Positions 22,924 through 34,586 of a stretch of 64,000 nt of DNA are shown one piece after another. Both the position numbers and the translations under genes were made by a program. Each line of letters begins with the position of its first letter. Position 1 is the first letter of the stretch. The DNA is taken from contig CM048843.1 of NCBI GenBank assembly GCA_026545765.1, positions 17,327,200-17,391,199 on the forward strand. Reading direction: 5' to 3'. This stretch comes from Plantago major. Taxonomy: Eukaryota; Streptophyta; Magnoliopsida; Lamiales; Plantaginaceae. A model generated the notes under the pieces. The model was not told where the DNA came from and made no database searches. It saw nothing but the letters and a program-made list of their open reading frames with translations.

Positions 22924-24812
22924 AGATGCCGCGACAGAGGCCGTCCACCTATCGTCCCCCCCCCCCACGCAGCCGGCCGCATGATAGTGGTGGGTCGGGG
23001 ACACCGCTGTGGAGGGCTCGAAGATCGTGACAACAGGTCTCGATTCACGAGACCCCAGGCAGAGAGAGCACCCGTTTCTACCAACAAATGACATCTTTGG
23101 AGGACGACCACGACGATTGTCCCTACCTCGTGTTCGATCCAAACAATCCCAACGTCACGTGGGACGACTTGCCTGTGATTTTCCCTATTGGTCCTGCCAA
23201 GTAAGTATTATACATTCTTCTTAAATATGTAAAACATAACTGATAATGATAGTTGACAAGTATAAATTGTTGTACTAAAGTAATGCATATTCGTTTCTTG
23301 TATCTTATACATTGACAACAGCTTATGGCCTCGGAAGGTGCACAACAAACTAGGTGACTCTTCCGGAGCAGGAGAGAGCCACCAAGTGGTGGTGAGTGTT
23401 GGAGCCACATCTCGAGCGCATGAGGCCGAGTACTTGATGAGCCGAGGTAAGTTAAAATATGACATTCATTTGTTTGTAATTATAATCGTTTTAATATGAG
23501 TGGTACGTTAGCCCTTTGTATGTGAGTGGTATGTTAGCCACTTTATTTGGGTGATATGTTAGTCACCACCGTGTTAGTAAATTTTAGGACAATGTGAGTG
23601 GTATGTTAGTCCTTTGTATGTGAGTGGTATGTTAGCCACTTTATTTGGGTGATATGTTAGTCACCATTGTGTTAGTAAATTTTAGGACAATGTGAGTGGT
23701 ATGTTAGCCATTGTATGTGAGTGGTATGTTAGCCACTATATGTGAGTGGTATGTTAGCCACTTTATTTGGGTGATATGTTAGTCACCATATCTCATATGT
23801 TGTTAGGACATGTATTGACTTTGGATGTTGTATGAAATTGGGAATGTAGAAGGAGTTTATCTTCAAGAGTTGATCCACAGATCTGGCGCGTTTACGACTG
23901 TGGATCCAAATCTGAGGATATGGTCTCACGTGGAAGGCCATTCGATCGGGTGGCCCAATCCTCCACAGTTGATGCAACGAGTGGGCCCTTTGGGATGCTT
24001 CATCTGGCGCCGAATCGATGTCCGGACGTTGCTTGGACCAACAGTGTAATCGGCATCCCGATCGTCTGGCGGCAGAAGGGCCGTTCACCACCTTGGGAGG
24101 CGATCTCACATCGATTATTATCAATCGGTGCGTATATATGTGTTTTGCAATCTAGCATTACGTGTATGTATGAAGTCTCTCCGCTCTATTACTTGTAGAT
24201 GATAAATTGTTGACTAGATCTGGTTTGATTCGGTGGCACGGGAGGTGACATCCAAGTATGCCATCTTCAAGAAGGCCAAGCGTAAGGGGGTATGGACCGA
24301 TCGCCGGCCTCGCCTATCATGATATGTTTATGTTGCTTAAAGTTCATATTTGTACACTATTACAAGTTAATTTTTAAAAGCGATGGCGATCATTATATCT
24401 CGCTATTTACGATTTCAGTGGACGTTGATGCTCGGTGGCGAGGCGGAGGACGATGGGTGATGTGTTGTCAATCGAACAAGTTGACAACATCTTCCTAGAG
24501 GTCAACAAACCGGACAAGAAAGGACGAATATATGGACTCGGGAGCCTCGGTTTGCATCTGGCTAGTCCGAGGTGCTCCTCATCATCATCCCAGCAGTCTA
24601 GACGTCCGGTTTACACACAGGACTAGGTCTCGGAAATGGTGCAGTCGCAGGTCCGGGAACAGGTTGCTCGGCTAACTCAAGAGATGGAGCAACAAAGGGA
24701 CGCGATGGAGCGCACGACAGAGAACGAATGGAGGAGAACGAGCGCCTTGATTCTGAGATGGAGCGATTCATGTCGATTCGCCATCACCCACCCCACCCGT
24801 CGATAGCTAGTT
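22924..24812 (+). pseudogene. Second CACTA gene relic (Ptta/En/Spm plant transposase type)
   Basis: Starts with ATGCCGCGACAG (MPRQRPSTYRPPP) at about 22926 and continues in pieces separated by likely introns. In element 2 the matching gene reads more clearly. Later pieces here give YLQELIHRSGAFTTVDPNLR, EVTSKYAIFKKAKRKG and a Glu/Met-rich coiled-coil-like tail (MEENERLDSEMERFMSIRHH). Such genes encode the DNA-binding partner (TNPA-like) in some CACTA families; this role is inferred. Stops and frame shifts are present. Confidence 0.6.
23490..23795 (+). repeat. Minisatellite in the second CACTA gene, element 1
   Basis: Repeats built on GTGAGTGGTATGTTAGCCAC and GGGTGATATGTTAGTCACCA with GTGTTAGTAAATTTTAGGAC spacers, with a larger period of about 102 bp. 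It lies in an intron-like interval. The same motif family makes a 71-bp tandem array at the equivalent place in element 2. Confidence 0.8.
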
Positions 24813-24999
24813 ATGTATATGTATGTTCGGATTTTTTTCATATTTACACTTGTTTGGATAATTTCTCCAGCTCCGAATATTACTTTTTTATTCATTGAAA
24901 CATTTTCCGTATTATTGATTTATTATCGAACATTATATTGATTAAATAGGTGAACTACGAAAAATAGGGATTAATATGAAATAAATAGTGACGGAAGTA

Positions 25000-25374
25000 G
25001 TGACGGAATTCACAGTGACGGAATTAGTGACGGAATTCATAGTGACGGAATTTCAAATTCCGTCACTAGTCCAATTAAAATATTTAGCGACGGATAGGAT
25101 CTATCCGTCGCTAAATATAGCGACGGATAGATTCTATCCGTCGCTAAATATAGCGACAGATAATCTATCCGTCGCTAAATTTCGGAATTAAAAAAAATAA
25201 AATAATTGGTCAATCCGTCATCCAATCCGTCGCGAATTGGACGACGGATTGTTATCCGTCGCCACAGCTCCAGCGGGGCGACGGATTTTCTATCCGTCGC
25301 CAGAGCTGGGGCGACGGATAGCTGGCCTGTAGCGACGGATCTATCCGTCGCTACAGGTCAGATTTTTTGTAGTG
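25000..25374. repeat. Right subterminal repeat array and TIR of CACTA element 1
   Basis: First a series of AGTGACGGAATT copies (about 25000-25060), then many AGCGACGGATA/TATCCGTCGCT pairs to 25347, then the terminal inverted repeat ending TTTTTTGTAGTG. The motif is the same as at the left end. Confidence 0.85.
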
Positions 25375-25377
25375 TAA

Positions 25378-25861
25378 TGAACTCCGAACTCAAAGTCTCA
25401 AAATGCTAGTATAATTTCTTTTTTCCATGTTAAACTCCAATATTCTTTGGCAAGGAAATGTGTATCTCAACATATTTGCTTTATAAAATGTATTCAAAAT
25501 TTTCTTCTATCCCACATAAAATCTCACACATTCTATCTTTCATTTATTATTGACTAATTTAACCTAGTGACGCTTCCTCCATCCCACAATCAAATTCTCA
25601 CGGAATAGTTTGACTTTGACCTATATACACGTTTTAAAACTAAACTACATTAGTCTCGGATTATCACGGGTCTTCATATTATGACGACACCTAATAGAAT
25701 GTATATAAATCTCCATGACTCTAGATTATGGGACAGAAGGATCAGTAAACTTTTTTTCCATTGATAAATCTCACACTTTTTTCCCCAAATGTGTTAAAAA
25801 ATCAAATTATAAAACCGCGTAGTAGCGAATATTCTTCAATAGGAAATAGTAGTATATTATC
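25378..25861. other. Intergenic / promoter region of the next gene
   Basis: AT-rich with no gene seen; it must hold the promoter of the 25930 gene. Confidence 0.4.
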
Positions 25862-25876
25862 GTATATATATAAAAA
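25862..25876 (+). promoter_or_regulatory. TATA-like element before the 25930 gene
   Basis: GTATATATATAAAAA about 60 bases upstream of the ATG. Position fits a core promoter with a short leader; not proven. Confidence 0.35.
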
Positions 25877-25929
25877 AAAAACGAGAAAAAGAAGGGAAAA
25901 AAACTCAAGGTGTTAGAAAACAGAGCACA

Positions 25930-28602
25930 ATGATGGCAGCCTATTCATCATCTCTAAACTCCATAGCTCCTTTGCTTCTGAGAAACCTTGTAACCTCACT
26001 CTTCTTCCACACAGACAAATCTCTAATCTACCTTTCCCAGAAGTATTCCATTCTCCAATTCACCAGAAACTTCCTCTCATCGCTTTTCCTCTTCATTCTC
26101 CGTTTCCTCCCATCTTTCTTCCCCGAATCCCCAAATCACCCTCCCAAACACCACACCACCACTTTCTCCGCCGCCAATTTCGGCGGCGCCGCCGGTGGCT
26201 CAAGTGTTTCCCGGTCACTTTCTCAGCTATTCCATATAATGAACGATATTCCCGTCAGTTCTCGTAAATACGACGTCGTTCGATCTCTCGCAGAGAAATT
26301 CATTGACGAGAATTTGCTACAAGGTAGTGAATTAGCATCTCATCTAGGTTATTTAACATTTCCAATTGAATTATGTCGTTTTGTGAAATTAATCATTTTA
26401 TGAGACTTCCGATGGCTAGATCATGTATCGGATACCAGTGAGAAATCGAAAAAAATCAATTTGTGATGTGAATTATGTTGCAGGTGGTGAGGTTTTGAAG
26501 GAAGTGAACTGTACGGTGCTTTCGTCGGCGTTTGGGAGGTCATTGGGGCAGCTGGAGGCGGCGATGGCGGATCAGGGGCGGAGTAGTGGGGGAGAGGAGG
26601 TGGAGGAAGGGAAAAGGGGGCTTTACTTTTATGGTAGGGCGAGGGGGTTTGTGAAAGGGGTCACGCGCTATGGGCGCGTGGCATGGGGTTATGGGAGGGG
26701 GAAAGTTGAAGGTGTATCGGCGGAGAAGCTGGCGGCGGAGATTTTGTGGGTGGCGGAGAAGATGGCTAAGTCTGGATGTGTGGACGAAGCTGTGAGTAGG
26801 TGGGCTGAGGCGACCAATTTGGCTTGGCTTTCATTGGCGGCTGAGCCAAGGTTACAGGGTAACCTTGTTAAGGTCACAGGTAATAATACTACTAGTATCA
26901 TTTTCATTTCATTTGCACCAGTATTCCAAGATTAGTATTTCTAGTGTAACAGATGGATCGAGAACGATACTCATGTAAGTGATATGGGTGCATTTTGATG
27001 TTTGGGGTGCATGCATACCAAGTACACAATTAGTATTCTTTGGTAATTTTAGGATGGGTTACCATTGTGATTTTCTTGGTGTGTTAAGTGCCTGTATAAC
27101 TGTATTGTATGCATAACACAGTATATAGTAACTCGAAGGTCCAGGTCTCGACCATTTATATAATGCATGAAATATCTAATTTAAAACTCATTGTAGATTA
27201 TTTTTCTTTTAAAATTAGTTGCTTGCTTTAGTGTTTCCAAAATCAGCTTTTGGATTTTGATCAAGCACATATAAGGTGATTTTCATATTCTCTTGGTAGA
27301 ATTGAGAATTGTAGTTATTTTGAATTTAAATAGAGGATATTTACCCCGTATTTTTTATAATGAATTTTGTAAATACCTACCTTTCATCTTATTCTATATT
27401 TGATCACATTTTGCAGATACTATACATCTTTTTTATTCTGCTTATTTTTAAGTGATTCATAATTACTTGCAAATTTAAATAGACTCTTCCTTCCCTCTTC
27501 TGCACTAATCTACTACGAAGTAGTATAAAATAGTGAAATTCGTAGCTATTTGAAAAGTAGATGCCAACCAACAATACTGGTAGATGAATTTCTTTAGAAT
27601 CTTCTGATTTAGTTAAGCATAAGATGATGAATTGTCCAGGAGACTTGAGTGACGTGATATACAAATCAACAAGGGGATAGAGATTTGGTTTGCTAGTTCT
27701 TGCATTTCCAGGTTCAGTTGGCACTTCAACTCAATTTCCTAATCATGCACTATATACGCCCCCTTTTCATGAAAAATGTCTTTCGTGTTAGTTGTGTGTG
27801 TCGTCTTATATATGAACTGCAGGCCTTCCCTATCACTAATTAAGATAATGTGATTGAACATGGAAAGCAATTTATCACTTGAATAAGACCTTTAAATCTC
27901 AAGTTGCCATTTGACCAGATTTAGCCTTGGTCTAATTTAAGAGTTAGAGTTGTCAAGTACTGGTACAATTGAAGAAAATGTCAAATACATTCAAATTTGA
28001 GTTTTGTGGTGCATGTAAGCATATTGATAATACTAGAATTTTAGCTGTAAACAGGTGTGATGAAGCCGACTATTTACTCCAACTTAAATTCTAGTCCAAA
28101 ATAGTACTATAATGCAAACATGATGGAACTTGTAAGATATCAAGCCCACGCTGTAGTTTCATTTTATTATGAATAGACAGATACTGACTGCATGAGATGA
28201 AGATTTGAACATCATTGACAAGGTTGCTTAAAAAGTCATAATGTCTTACGTGCAGCATTCTTGATTAAGCAAGCAAAAAAGATGGGGCATGAGGAAGGCC
28301 AGAACATCACACAAACCAAACTGAAGTTGCTTATGTCTTGGCTGCCACTCCTCTGTCGTGCAAACAATGGAACTGATGCCCCGGTTTTAAACATTGGTGA
28401 GAGGGCAGAGCTAGAAGGGATATTGGAGGAGATGATCTCGGCTCTAAATGAAGAGGATGAGCAAGAACGAGTGCTGTCACTCTGGCTCCACCACTTTACC
28501 TACTGCCCTGCCTCTGACTGGCCTAACCTTCGCAGTTGCTACACGAGCTGGTTCAATGCCTCTCGTAAGAGACTTTTATTAGCTGCTGCTTCTGTCAACT
28601 AA
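25930..28602 (+). CDS. Plant-specific helical protein, three exons, possibly BTB/NPH3-related C-terminal type
   Basis: Exons 25930-26323, 26484-26879 and 28256-28602 join in frame with GT-AG borders and give 378 residues. The N-terminal third has hydrophobic, Phe/Leu-rich stretches (NFLSSLFLFILRFLPSFFPE) that could be a membrane anchor or an amphipathic region. The middle exon (EVLKEVNCTVLSSAFGRSLG, RGFVKGVTRYGRVAWGYGRG, EKLAAEILWVAEKMAKSGCV) is helical. The last exon (LLMSWLPLLCRANNGTDAPV, ERAELEGILEEMISALNEED, QERVLSLWLHHFTYCPASDW, PNLRSCYTSWFNASRK) resembles the C-terminal domain of plant BTB/POZ proteins such as the At3g05675 type, recalled from memory. No BTB domain itself is visible. 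The start has no upstream in-frame alternative in view and follows a TATA-like element. Frame and borders are clean, so I take it as functional; the role is unknown. Confidence 0.75.
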
Positions 28603-29023
28603 ATCAAACTGCTCTTGTACTCAATCCCTGCCAACAATAGTCTGAACTTACATTGCAGGCGTTATTATTTGTTGTAAATATGCAATTCTATATTACTAGT
28701 TACACATGTTCAAGGAACATGTAATTGTTAACCTCAATTAGCTGTAGTATCCAATTCCATACGTTATTCATGTATATCCAACCCAGTTTATTATAATCTA
28801 ATTAGCTATAAATTAGCTATTTTATGTAAATGGTTTGATTTATAGGAGATAGAATTACCATCGGAATGTGGTTAAAGCTAACTGGGCTGAAGGACTGTGT
28901 AGCCAGCGTTTCGCAGTGGGAGGGGCAAGAAGTTGAAATATATTAAGATGGGTTAGTTCAGTAGATAGTGTTTGAGTTTTACTACCATAAAAACTCAATC
29001 GGAGTCTCAAGTTTGGAGAGCTT
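28603..29023. other. 3' UTR and intergenic DNA
   Basis: Probable 3' UTR of the preceding gene, then AT-rich DNA. No gene seen. Confidence 0.4.
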
Positions 29024-29034
29024 CTAGAAACCAG

Positions 29035-30431
29035 AGTGAATTGCACTTTTGGTCCCCTAACTCATTGTCCACTTCAATTTTGGTCCTAGGGTTTCCAAAT
29101 TTGCACATTTGGTCCCCATTCTTGTATTCTGACTTTTATAATATACGTATTCAGTCCCTTAAGTTTATTTAACGCCAAATCATCGCCAAGTCACGACATA
29201 TCATCAATTGACTCAAATAAAACATTGTTGCTAGAAGAAGACTAATTAATCTCGATCAAAACTACATTTCCAACAAATTTCAAAAACCTTTTTTTAGGAA
29301 AAATATAAAATAAAATTTAAAATTTAAAATAAAAATAATAAATATTAAACATAGACACCTATATTTACAAAATGTTAGTTAGTCCATCTCAATAGTATTT
29401 TGTTTTTAAATAGTAAATCATTTTGAAAAATAAAAACTAATAAAAGTTTCGTAAAATTTCATGAATCAACTAGACACAAAATTACTTAGATGCTACTACT
29501 TAATTTGGGCCAGATTAATCACTTTTATTTAAATAATTACAGATAAACCCAAAACGTGATTTTTGTTGACCATAAACTAATTAACCGGAAAAGAAAATTA
29601 ATCTAAATTAATTACAATTTACTATATATTTAACTCTAATATAATTTAAAATAATCCACATAATTTTTTTATTCTAAAATAATCTCAAATATTATTATAA
29701 ATTAAAATTAAACCCCAAACAAATTTATTTCAACATATACCCTATACTTTTTCTTCTCCTTCTTCCCCCTCCCTCATCCTCCATTTTCTTCAAAAAAGGC
29801 TCCGATCGGAGCGGAGCCTTCTCCGGGAGCTGAATTACAGCTCCAGTCGGTGCGATCAAAGCTGTAAAAAGCTCCAGATCTGGAGTCTTAATGGTTTCAG
29901 TAATCGAGTCAAATAGCTCGTGAGCTCCTCCCGGGCGTTAATAGCTCGACGAGTGTTTTAATACTCAACAGGAGAGCTGTCAAACAGCTCCAATCGGAGC
30001 TGATTAAAGCTCCTACGGAGTTGTGACTCCAAATGAGTATTGCTCTGGCTGGAGCGACTTTTTGGATGGAGAAGGAATAAAATGCCGGTTGTCGAAGGTG
30101 GTGGAAGGTAGTTGAAGATGGTGGGTATTATATTTGAAGAAGTAAAAATTTTGGGGTTGATTTGTGTGATTCAGAATGTTTTTTGTATAGATAAAATAAT
30201 GTTATTAATTTTGTATAATTTATTATGATTTTAAAAAATTATTTTAAATCTTTTTTCAATTTTTCAATTTTAATTTGGTTGCCATGTAGGATTCAATTCG
30301 CCTCCATGTCAGCAAAAACCACATGCTAATTGAATTGGGGGAAATACGGGGACCGTAATTGCAAAGTATAAGAAGACGGGACCGTATTTGCAAGGGACGC
30401 AGTAGTTAGGGGACCAAAAGTGCAATTGACT
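29035..30431. mobile_element. Non-coding Mutator-like (MULE-type) element
   Basis: The first 28 bases (AGTGAATTGCACTTTTGGTC and eight more) match the last 28 in inverted orientation with one difference. An 11-bp direct repeat CTAGAAACCAG flanks the element (29024-29034 and 30432-30442). A duplication of 9-11 bp is typical of Mutator-like elements. The 1.4-kb interior has no transposase; it is AT-rich apart from 29790-30060, which is dense in GCTCC/GGAGC palindromes such as CTCCGATCGGAG. It is therefore non-autonomous and would depend on a transposase elsewhere. Another superfamily with long duplications cannot be excluded. Confidence 0.75.
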
Positions 30432-30442
30432 CTAGAAACCAG

Positions 30443-30940
30443 AAAGAGTATTGAATGCATAGAAGTGTACCATACACCCACAAATGCAACACTATATTGA
30501 ACTGTTAAACCATCATAAAAATGTCGGGTAGATACCTGAGAGACTCTGATAAACTGAATATAATCAACAAATTCAGTAATCTAACTAATGAATTTTTGGC
30601 TTCAGGAATCGACCATGTGCTCTAGAACAACAATGTATATAATGTGACTAGATTTGTATTGCAGAAAGATAGATCCATGTACTCTAGAACAACATTGTAT
30701 ACTGATCTTTTCGGGAATACCTGTATCAAAATCCAAGATGTACAGAACAAACAAAGATAAGAATTCCCTTCACATTATTCTAAATCCAAATCAAAGATGC
30801 ATATGTATGTCCATCTAAAACATAACCAAAACATGAAGCAACTGATTCACATAGTTCATCAGCTAGCTATGCTAGCGTTCAAACAGGACTTAAGGCATAG
30901 AGCAAATGTTGCTGCAGATCGTTCCATCAAGTCTCATACG
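30443..30940. other. Intergenic, no gene seen
   Basis: Contains two copies of a segment with CATGT(G/A)CTCTAGAACAACA (about 30613 and 30674). Likely the 3' flank of the ARIADNE relic. Confidence 0.4.
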
Positions 30941-32611
30941 TCACTCAGGTAGCAGATCATTTTCTCTGGTCGCATTAGAAGTACATACAAAACATAGCCC
31001 GTGATCCGGTGACTCATCATGAGTCTCATCAATCATTGATGTATCTTCTTCTGAGTTCAAATTCTCTGGACCAACGTCGCAAAGACCATTCTCTAATACT
31101 TGCACCAAGTTCTTGAAAAAATTCCTTGTATCCTTTGTCAAACTAATAAGTCTAGTACGGAAAGCGTTGAAGTCTTTATCTTCAAATTCTGGTGCCTTTC
31201 CACTCTTACTGGTGTTAGGTTTGATGTATTTCTTTAACTCAATCTCCGCACAATGTTGAAGCTTACCCAGAGCAGCATCTGCCTCGCCTTGCATAGCCTC
31301 GAAAAGATTATGTTTACTCGACTCGCGTGCAGGTAAAGAGTATCCATAAGCACAACTCCATTTGAGTATCCTTCTGCATTCAACTATCTGCTGCCAAGCT
31401 TCCACACAAAACTGCATCTGCTCCTTCGGTTGGTTCTGTAATTTACTGATCGTCTCCAGACCAACATTCTGCATATAGTTCAGCTCTTTTAATGAGTCTT
31501 GCCTCGACACATTGTTAAAGGTCCATCGCTAATAATAGCGAGCGTATCTATCCGAAAACTTCCCCGGCATCTGTTTCTTCATCTTAGATTTATCCAACAC
31601 CAACACCACATTAGCTTCCAAGAAGGCAGCGATCCTCTCGTTCTCAACCGGTCGCTTGCACTTAGGACAAGGCTTGGTGTTCTCCAGAATCCACTTCATG
31701 CTCTCCTCCTCCAAACTGTTCTTCAAAACCCAAGCAGACACCACCTCACAATCCACAGGACTATGTGCGTCTTCCGTACATTTCCAACAGAAGGCATTCG
31801 AACAACCACAAACCACATCAGAGCTTCTTGCAGTACTACCAACAACGCACTGAGCAGCGTATTCGTAACCAGTAGCAGGACACCACATAACCGTGGGCCG
31901 GTTTTCAACCCAAGTCCTACGAAGATTGTTTCTTGCAGTACTACCAACAATGTACTCAACAGCGTATTTGCAACCAGGAGCAGGACACCACTGAGCCGTG
32001 GGCCGTTTTTCAACGTAACTCTTATGAAGATAGCAGTTATACCTATCCTTATCCTCCTCCGCCAATCCCAACCTATCCATCATACCCTGACCAACTGCAG
32101 CATAACAATAGAGCTCAGGACACCTCAACGTCAAGCAACCAGGGCCATCGTCGATAGCCTTTCGAAGATAAAGAATCCAACACTCTTGGCAATACAAATG
32201 ACCACATCCAACACACATTAAATCATCAGAGCTCTCAAAACATATCCCACAAGTAGTAACTCCTTCGACTTCAACCGGTTTCCTGTCGAAAATACCGACT
32301 TCCTTACGGACTTTTTCTTCATTGGCAAACCATTGGTCTTTAACCTCATTCAAGTTCCAGTTGAAATGACGTAAAAGCAAGCAAGATTCTTCATCAGAGA
32401 GCTGAAGAACAGAAGAAATGTCGTTGATATCTTCTTGTTGAAGTCTTTGAATATCTGTTTGGTTAAGGACAGTGTAGTAATTCTTGTGCAGCACTAGCAG
32501 TTCTTCCTCATCGATTCTCAATTCAGCAAAATCATAAGGATAATCATCAGTGTCGCTGTAATTGTACAATTCATCTTCTGAATGAGACGTCATACTGTGG
32601 CTAGAAGACAT
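30941..32611 (-). pseudogene. ARIADNE-type RBR E3 ubiquitin ligase, intronless and decayed
   Basis: RBR ligases pass ubiquitin from E2 through a Cys in the Rcat (RING2) domain. The chain starts at 32611 with an acidic N-terminus (ELYNYSDTDDYPYDFAELRI), a UBA-like part (LLLRHFNWNLNEVKDQWFAN) and a good RING1 (CGICFESSDDLMCVGCGHLY, CQECW, LRCPELYC). The IBR part holds a tandem duplication: PTAQWCPAPGCKYAVEYIVG is followed by PTVMWCPATGYEYAAQCVVG, the second having lost Cys residues. Rcat begins CPKCKRPVENERIAAFLEAN but lacks the GCMHxTC and CxxEFCWxC segment, so the catalytic Cys is absent. An in-frame TAG at 31529-31531 stands where the family has Glu (YYERW), after which the Ariadne domain continues in frame to 30941 (AWQQIVECRRILKWSCAYGY, FRTRLISLTKDTRNFFKNLV, LENGLCDVG). 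Lack of introns suggests a retrocopy or an intronless subfamily. Confidence 0.85.
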
Positions 32612-34434
32612 AGTGTATCAGCGAAAGAAAGAATGAAAGAATGAACAAGACAACAGAAATTGTAGCAGATGAAGATGAATTGCAGAAATACAGAGCTCAA
32701 TGGAGCTTGATTAATGGAAGTTGCTACAGAGAAGAAGAAGTTTCGAATTACAGAGAGAAGGAATTGGTTACTGGTGAATGAAAAGCGAGACTGGCCCAAC
32801 CGCCCAAGGCATTAAATACAAGAAGAAACAAACTGCCACAGTAATTTACTAGTAATATAAAGTATGGTTAGTGACAAAGAACCGCCGTAAGCTCACAGAT
32901 GATCTCGCCAATAATAACAGCTTAGCTTAGTTTAGCTTGTCACCAAACAAATGCAACTCATCAAATTAGTTTATGTAAAAAATAAAAATGTGTTGAGTAT
33001 AAAAAATCTTTTGTTAAATGATGATCGAACCGCACCGGAGGAGATGGAATTCACCGGATTGATTGTCAACTAGCTTAGACAATTATGTAAGCGAATAAGA
33101 TAGTCGTAATGATGTTGAAACAAAAGTGATAAGCAGAAGAAAAGTAGAAAACGAAGCCGCATAGGTTATGTAATTAGGTTAATATATGGGAATCGGGTAT
33201 TTTCTTATTAATGATTAATTCGCTTTAATTAACAAATTTATCATGAAACGATGATTTATAATGTCTCAATTCATGCAATTGTGCATTTAATTTGAAGAAT
33301 TATGGCTTCCATAATGCACGCTCTAAGATTTCTTGGAGCGTGCTTTTAGTTTTTTTAAAGCGGGCTATAAGAAATGTTAGAGCTCTGCGTTCTCAAAGCG
33401 TGGGACCGCGCTCTGAGGACCTCTGCGTGAGACTTTAGGTGATTTAGGTCATAACGTGAATTTTTGAAAATTTTGAATCACATATTTTTAGAAAAGAAAA
33501 TTGGAACTGACTTGGTAACGAATAGTCCAAACTCCAAATCGTAATTGGATTCCTTTTCCGTCTCATGACTTGGTGTTATTTAGATTTAAACTCCAATGAT
33601 GTTGGAGTCATTGACTCATTGTCATCAGGTCCGAAAGTATAGTTTGTGGTGAAAAATAAACGATCCCAGACATCAAATGCCTACTTGCCAATTTTTTACG
33701 TCGGAATTCGAAGAGTGGTACCCGGAATTCTCCAAACAAAGTCCAAGGACATCACGGGATGGATGTAGACCCATTAGCCAGGGAGAATCATTTGGTCCAT
33801 CTTTCTAGCTAAAAGTGGCTTCGGCTTAGAGCGCGTGAAAGTTGTTCATCCACACGTGCGGTGTGATTTCCTTTTTTGGCCCAAATTTAATTATTCTTTA
33901 AATTAGTTTGAAACAAAAGATTAAAAAATGATACTAGGTTTTATAGAAAAGTTAGAATTAATTTATAGATTTTTTAATATGGTTACAACTATTAATATGT
34001 CAAATATATACTAAAAGTGAAAATAATAATTTTAGTGTCCAACTCAAATGCTGCTCACAATAGTGTGTGAACATGACCACTGAGTCGGTCATGCCACCTA
34101 TTATTTTAGAAAACCTGGTCGCGACTCAACATCATTGTTTTCTACAAATTAGTTCCTGGTCGCGACCACCTAGATTTTTTTAGAAAGAAGTGCTCGAGGC
34201 AACCCCTATTTTTAGAACCTATTTTGAATTGCATTCATACATGCCTTGTATTTCATCCACACATGCAGTGTGGCTGCCTTATAAATAATCACTAAAAGAA
34301 TGAAATCCATCAAGTTCGAGTACTTAGTAGTGTGTGATGCGATTTGTAATTAGCATATATATACTCCATATAAACATAGAAAACCCGCAGACTAGCTGTT
34401 CAAGAGAGTAGCAGAGTGATGCATGCCCCACATA
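32612..34434. other. Intergenic between ARIADNE relic and Copia fossil
   Basis: No gene seen. It holds the GC-rich hairpin at 33316-33343 and two copies of CCTGGTCGCGAC (about 34116 and 34157). Confidence 0.4.
33316..33343. repeat. Short hairpin
   Basis: GCACGCTC at 33316-33323 pairs with GAGCGTGC at 33336-33343; four more pairs (one G-T) extend it inward to an ATTT loop. It could be a MITE end or a chance palindrome. Confidence 0.5.
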
Positions 34435-34439
34435 AGCAC

Positions 34440-34586
34440 GGTTAGAAGTATAATAGGATTATAATTCTTTAATATTGGTAATTAGAAGTATAATTGGAAT
34501 ATGATTCCTTATTGATATCTAGCTATACATACTTGTATATATATGCGATTGATGAATGAGAAGAGGCAAGGAAAATAATTCTTTCA
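34440..34586 (+). repeat. Left LTR of the Copia-type fossil
   Basis: 147 bp, about 96 percent identical to 35733-35879. It contains an internal doubling of TTAGAAGTATAAT. Confidence 0.85.

Larger units (their letters stand above)
17633..25374 (+). mobile_element. CACTA (En/Spm) transposon, complete ends, decayed genes
   Basis: The left end is CACTACAAGAAAAATC and the right end read inward is CACTACAAAAAATC, flanked by a TAA duplication on each side (17630-17632 and 25375-25377). Both ends carry dense subterminal repeats of a GCGACGGATA/TATCCGTCGC motif in both orientations. Inside on the plus strand are a TNP2-type (TnpD) transposase relic at about 18690-22755 and a second gene relic of the Ptta/En/Spm plant transposase type at about 22924-24812. 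Many stops and frame changes are present, so the element cannot move on its own, but its ends look usable by a related transposase in trans. A related element starts at 60820. Confidence 0.93.

Noticed and set aside
31499-32221. 240-codon plus-strand ORF over the ARIADNE relic
   Set aside because: Antisense shadow of the Cys/Glu-rich coding sequence; no recognisable domain.
32590-32799. 69-codon hydrophobic ORF upstream of the ARIADNE relic
   Set aside because: Overlaps the leader of the relic in another frame; no signal beyond chance.
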